Of a stretch of DNA of 5,586 nt, positions 4,616 to 5,586 are shown one piece after another. Position 1 is the stretch's first letter. Each line of letters opens with the position of its first letter. The position numbers and the translations under genes are program-made. The stretch is from contig DJTQ01000336.1 of the NCBI GenBank assembly GCA_002439285.1, positions 1 through 5,586 on the forward strand. The letters run 5' to 3'. The notes under the pieces are model-generated. The model searched no databases and had not been told where the DNA came from. It saw nothing but the letters and a program-made list of their open reading frames with translations. The stretch is from Paenibacillaceae bacterium UBA6304. Lineage in GTDB: Bacteria; Bacillota; Bacilli; Paenibacillales; Paenibacillaceae.

Positions 4616-5586
4616 TTAATTGTTCCGTTCGCGTTTCGCCATTTGCTGCCATACTGTCCCAGCAGCTTGCTCTCCGGATTCGATCCGCTCCACGGCCATA
4701 CGGGCCTGGAGGCCGACCTCGAATTCGGGGTCATCCACGGCGGCGCGCAATGCTTCCAATGCATGGTCGGTGCCGACCTCGTAGAGGAAGCGGGCGGCCC
4801 GCCAGCGGACGAGCTTGCTCTTGTCCGCCAGAGCGGCGATCATCGGCTCCGTCGCGGCCGGATCGCCGATGTCGGACAACGTGTCGCCCGCGGTGCGGCG
4901 GACGGCGGCGGAGCTGTCGCGCAGCGCTTCGTACAGCAGCGTCATCGCTTCCGGCGTACGGACGTCGCCGAGGTAGACGACTGCGAGGCGGCGGACCTGC
5001 ATCTGCGGATCGCGGACCGCGTCCGCCAGCAGCGGGAGCGCCTCGGGGCCGGGTTGCTGCAGCGCCTCCAGGCCCGCATAGCGGACGTGCCAGTCCGCTT
5101 CGCCCATCCGCTCGCGGACTTCGTCCAGGCTAAGCGCCCGGCGCTGCTCCACGAACTCGGCTTCGCTGCGCCCGTGCGCGATCGCCTGCGCCTGGATCGC
5201 CTCCAGCCGGTCCGGTGGGAACGCCGCTTCCAGCTCCTGCTCGACTTCGCGGGCGATTTCCGCCAGCTCGCCGTAGCGTACGCCGTAATCGGTCAGCTTG
5301 CGCTCCTTGATGAGCGTGGCGCTCGCCACCTCGGTTACGGCGGAAACGAACCGCTGGGAGAGCGAGATTCGCTCTTCGCGGGTCCCGGACTTTACGCGGA
5401 TCTGCATCGGGATGCCGCGGAAGAATTGCACGAACACCTGGGCTTCGCCGTAGCCGGCCGCCTCGGCCGCCTCCGGGTCCCAGGCCGATTCTACCCGATC
5501 CTGTCCGAATTGCTCCTGTACTTCGGACAGGATGGCGGCCCAATCGGCGCTGCCTTTCCGATCCAAAGCGATAAAATCCGCTGTAT
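4616..5586 (-). CDS. cvfC: CvfC/YpgR-family HEAT-repeat protein, N-terminus outside window
   Basis: This matches the conserved virulence factor C family (S. aureus CvfC, B. subtilis YpgR) as I recall it. The frame is open to the right edge. The residues before the TTG at 5566 read TADFIA, giving DFIALDRKGSADW across the apparent start. That joins the family's conserved segment, so the TTG is an internal leucine and the true start, with the expected Nfu/NifU-like N-terminal domain, lies outside. Numbering from that leucine, the middle region carries FFRGIPMQIRVKSG (48-61) and RYGELAEI (97-104). HEAT-like repeats follow from about 155 to 295, each with a VRR or VRW turn (191-193, 222-224, 253-255). 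The C-terminus GTVWQQMAKR (303-312) is also characteristic. In S. aureus the protein affects virulence gene expression; its biochemical role is unclear, and it probably acts as a cytoplasmic scaffold. Base composition is clearly more GC-rich than the neighbouring genes. Confidence 0.88.
   Translation of the reverse strand, partial: TADFIALDRKGSADWAAILSEVQEQFGQDRVESAWDPEAAEAAGYGEAQVFVQFFRGIPMQIRVKSGTREERISLSQRFVSAVTEVASATLIKERKLTDYGVRYGELAEIAREVEQELEAAFPPDRLEAIQAQAIAHGRSEAEFVEQRRALSLDEVRERMGEADWHVRYAGLEALQQPGPEALPLLADAVRDPQMQVRRLAVVYLGDVRTPEAMTLLYEALRDSSAAVRRTAGDTLSDIGDPAATEPMIAALADKSKLVRWRAARFLYEVGTDHALEALRAAVDDPEFEVGLQARMAVERIESGEQAAGTVWQQMAKRERNN

Noticed and set aside
4750..5133. Plus-strand 127-codon and minus-strand 137-codon ORFs within the cvfC-family gene
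   Set aside because: Both are Arg/Pro/Gly-rich products of high GC content in the wrong frames, with no independent start signals.

Overview
The window looks like chromosomal DNA of a low- to mid-GC Bacillota of the Paenibacillaceae type. The evidence is AAGGAG-type ribosome binding sites, sigma-A-like promoters, a CvfC/YpgR-family gene (known from Bacillus and Staphylococcus), a secreted transglutaminase-fold protein, and repeat-rich intergenic DNA. The genus is inferred. No phage, IS, CRISPR, tRNA or rRNA sequence is visible.

Layout, left to right. (1) 1-399, plus strand: the C-terminal part of thioredoxin reductase (trxB), cut by the left edge. (2) 400-886: no gene. It holds a long near-perfect hairpin just after trxB, four copies of a ~26-nt element in two opposed pairs, and a degenerate 7-8 nt tandem repeat. 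(3) 887-1084, minus: a 65-residue protein with two membrane segments, with its own extended -10 promoter. (4) 1085-1392: divergent intergenic region with promoters for the genes on both sides. (5) 1393-2526, plus: an exported transglutaminase-like protein with an intact Cys-His-Asp triad, flanked by two related small domains. (6) 2527-2611: convergent gap. (7) 2612-4081, minus: a full-length LysP-type lysine permease. (8) 4225-4557, minus: what looks like a complete stand-alone transcription unit (promoter, RBS, 53-codon ORF, rho-independent terminator) for a small peptide with three cysteines near its C-terminus. (9) 4616-5586, minus: the HEAT-repeat part of a CvfC/YpgR-family protein, running off the right edge.

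The genes do not form one pathway. Strands alternate and terminators separate most units, so this reads as ordinary chromosomal backbone with monocistronic genes. The most original element is the 53-residue cysteine-bearing peptide unit at 4225-4557. Its function is unknown, and no modification, export or immunity gene is visible beside it, so any RiPP or signalling role is speculation. The repeat cluster at 430-850 is the second point of interest.
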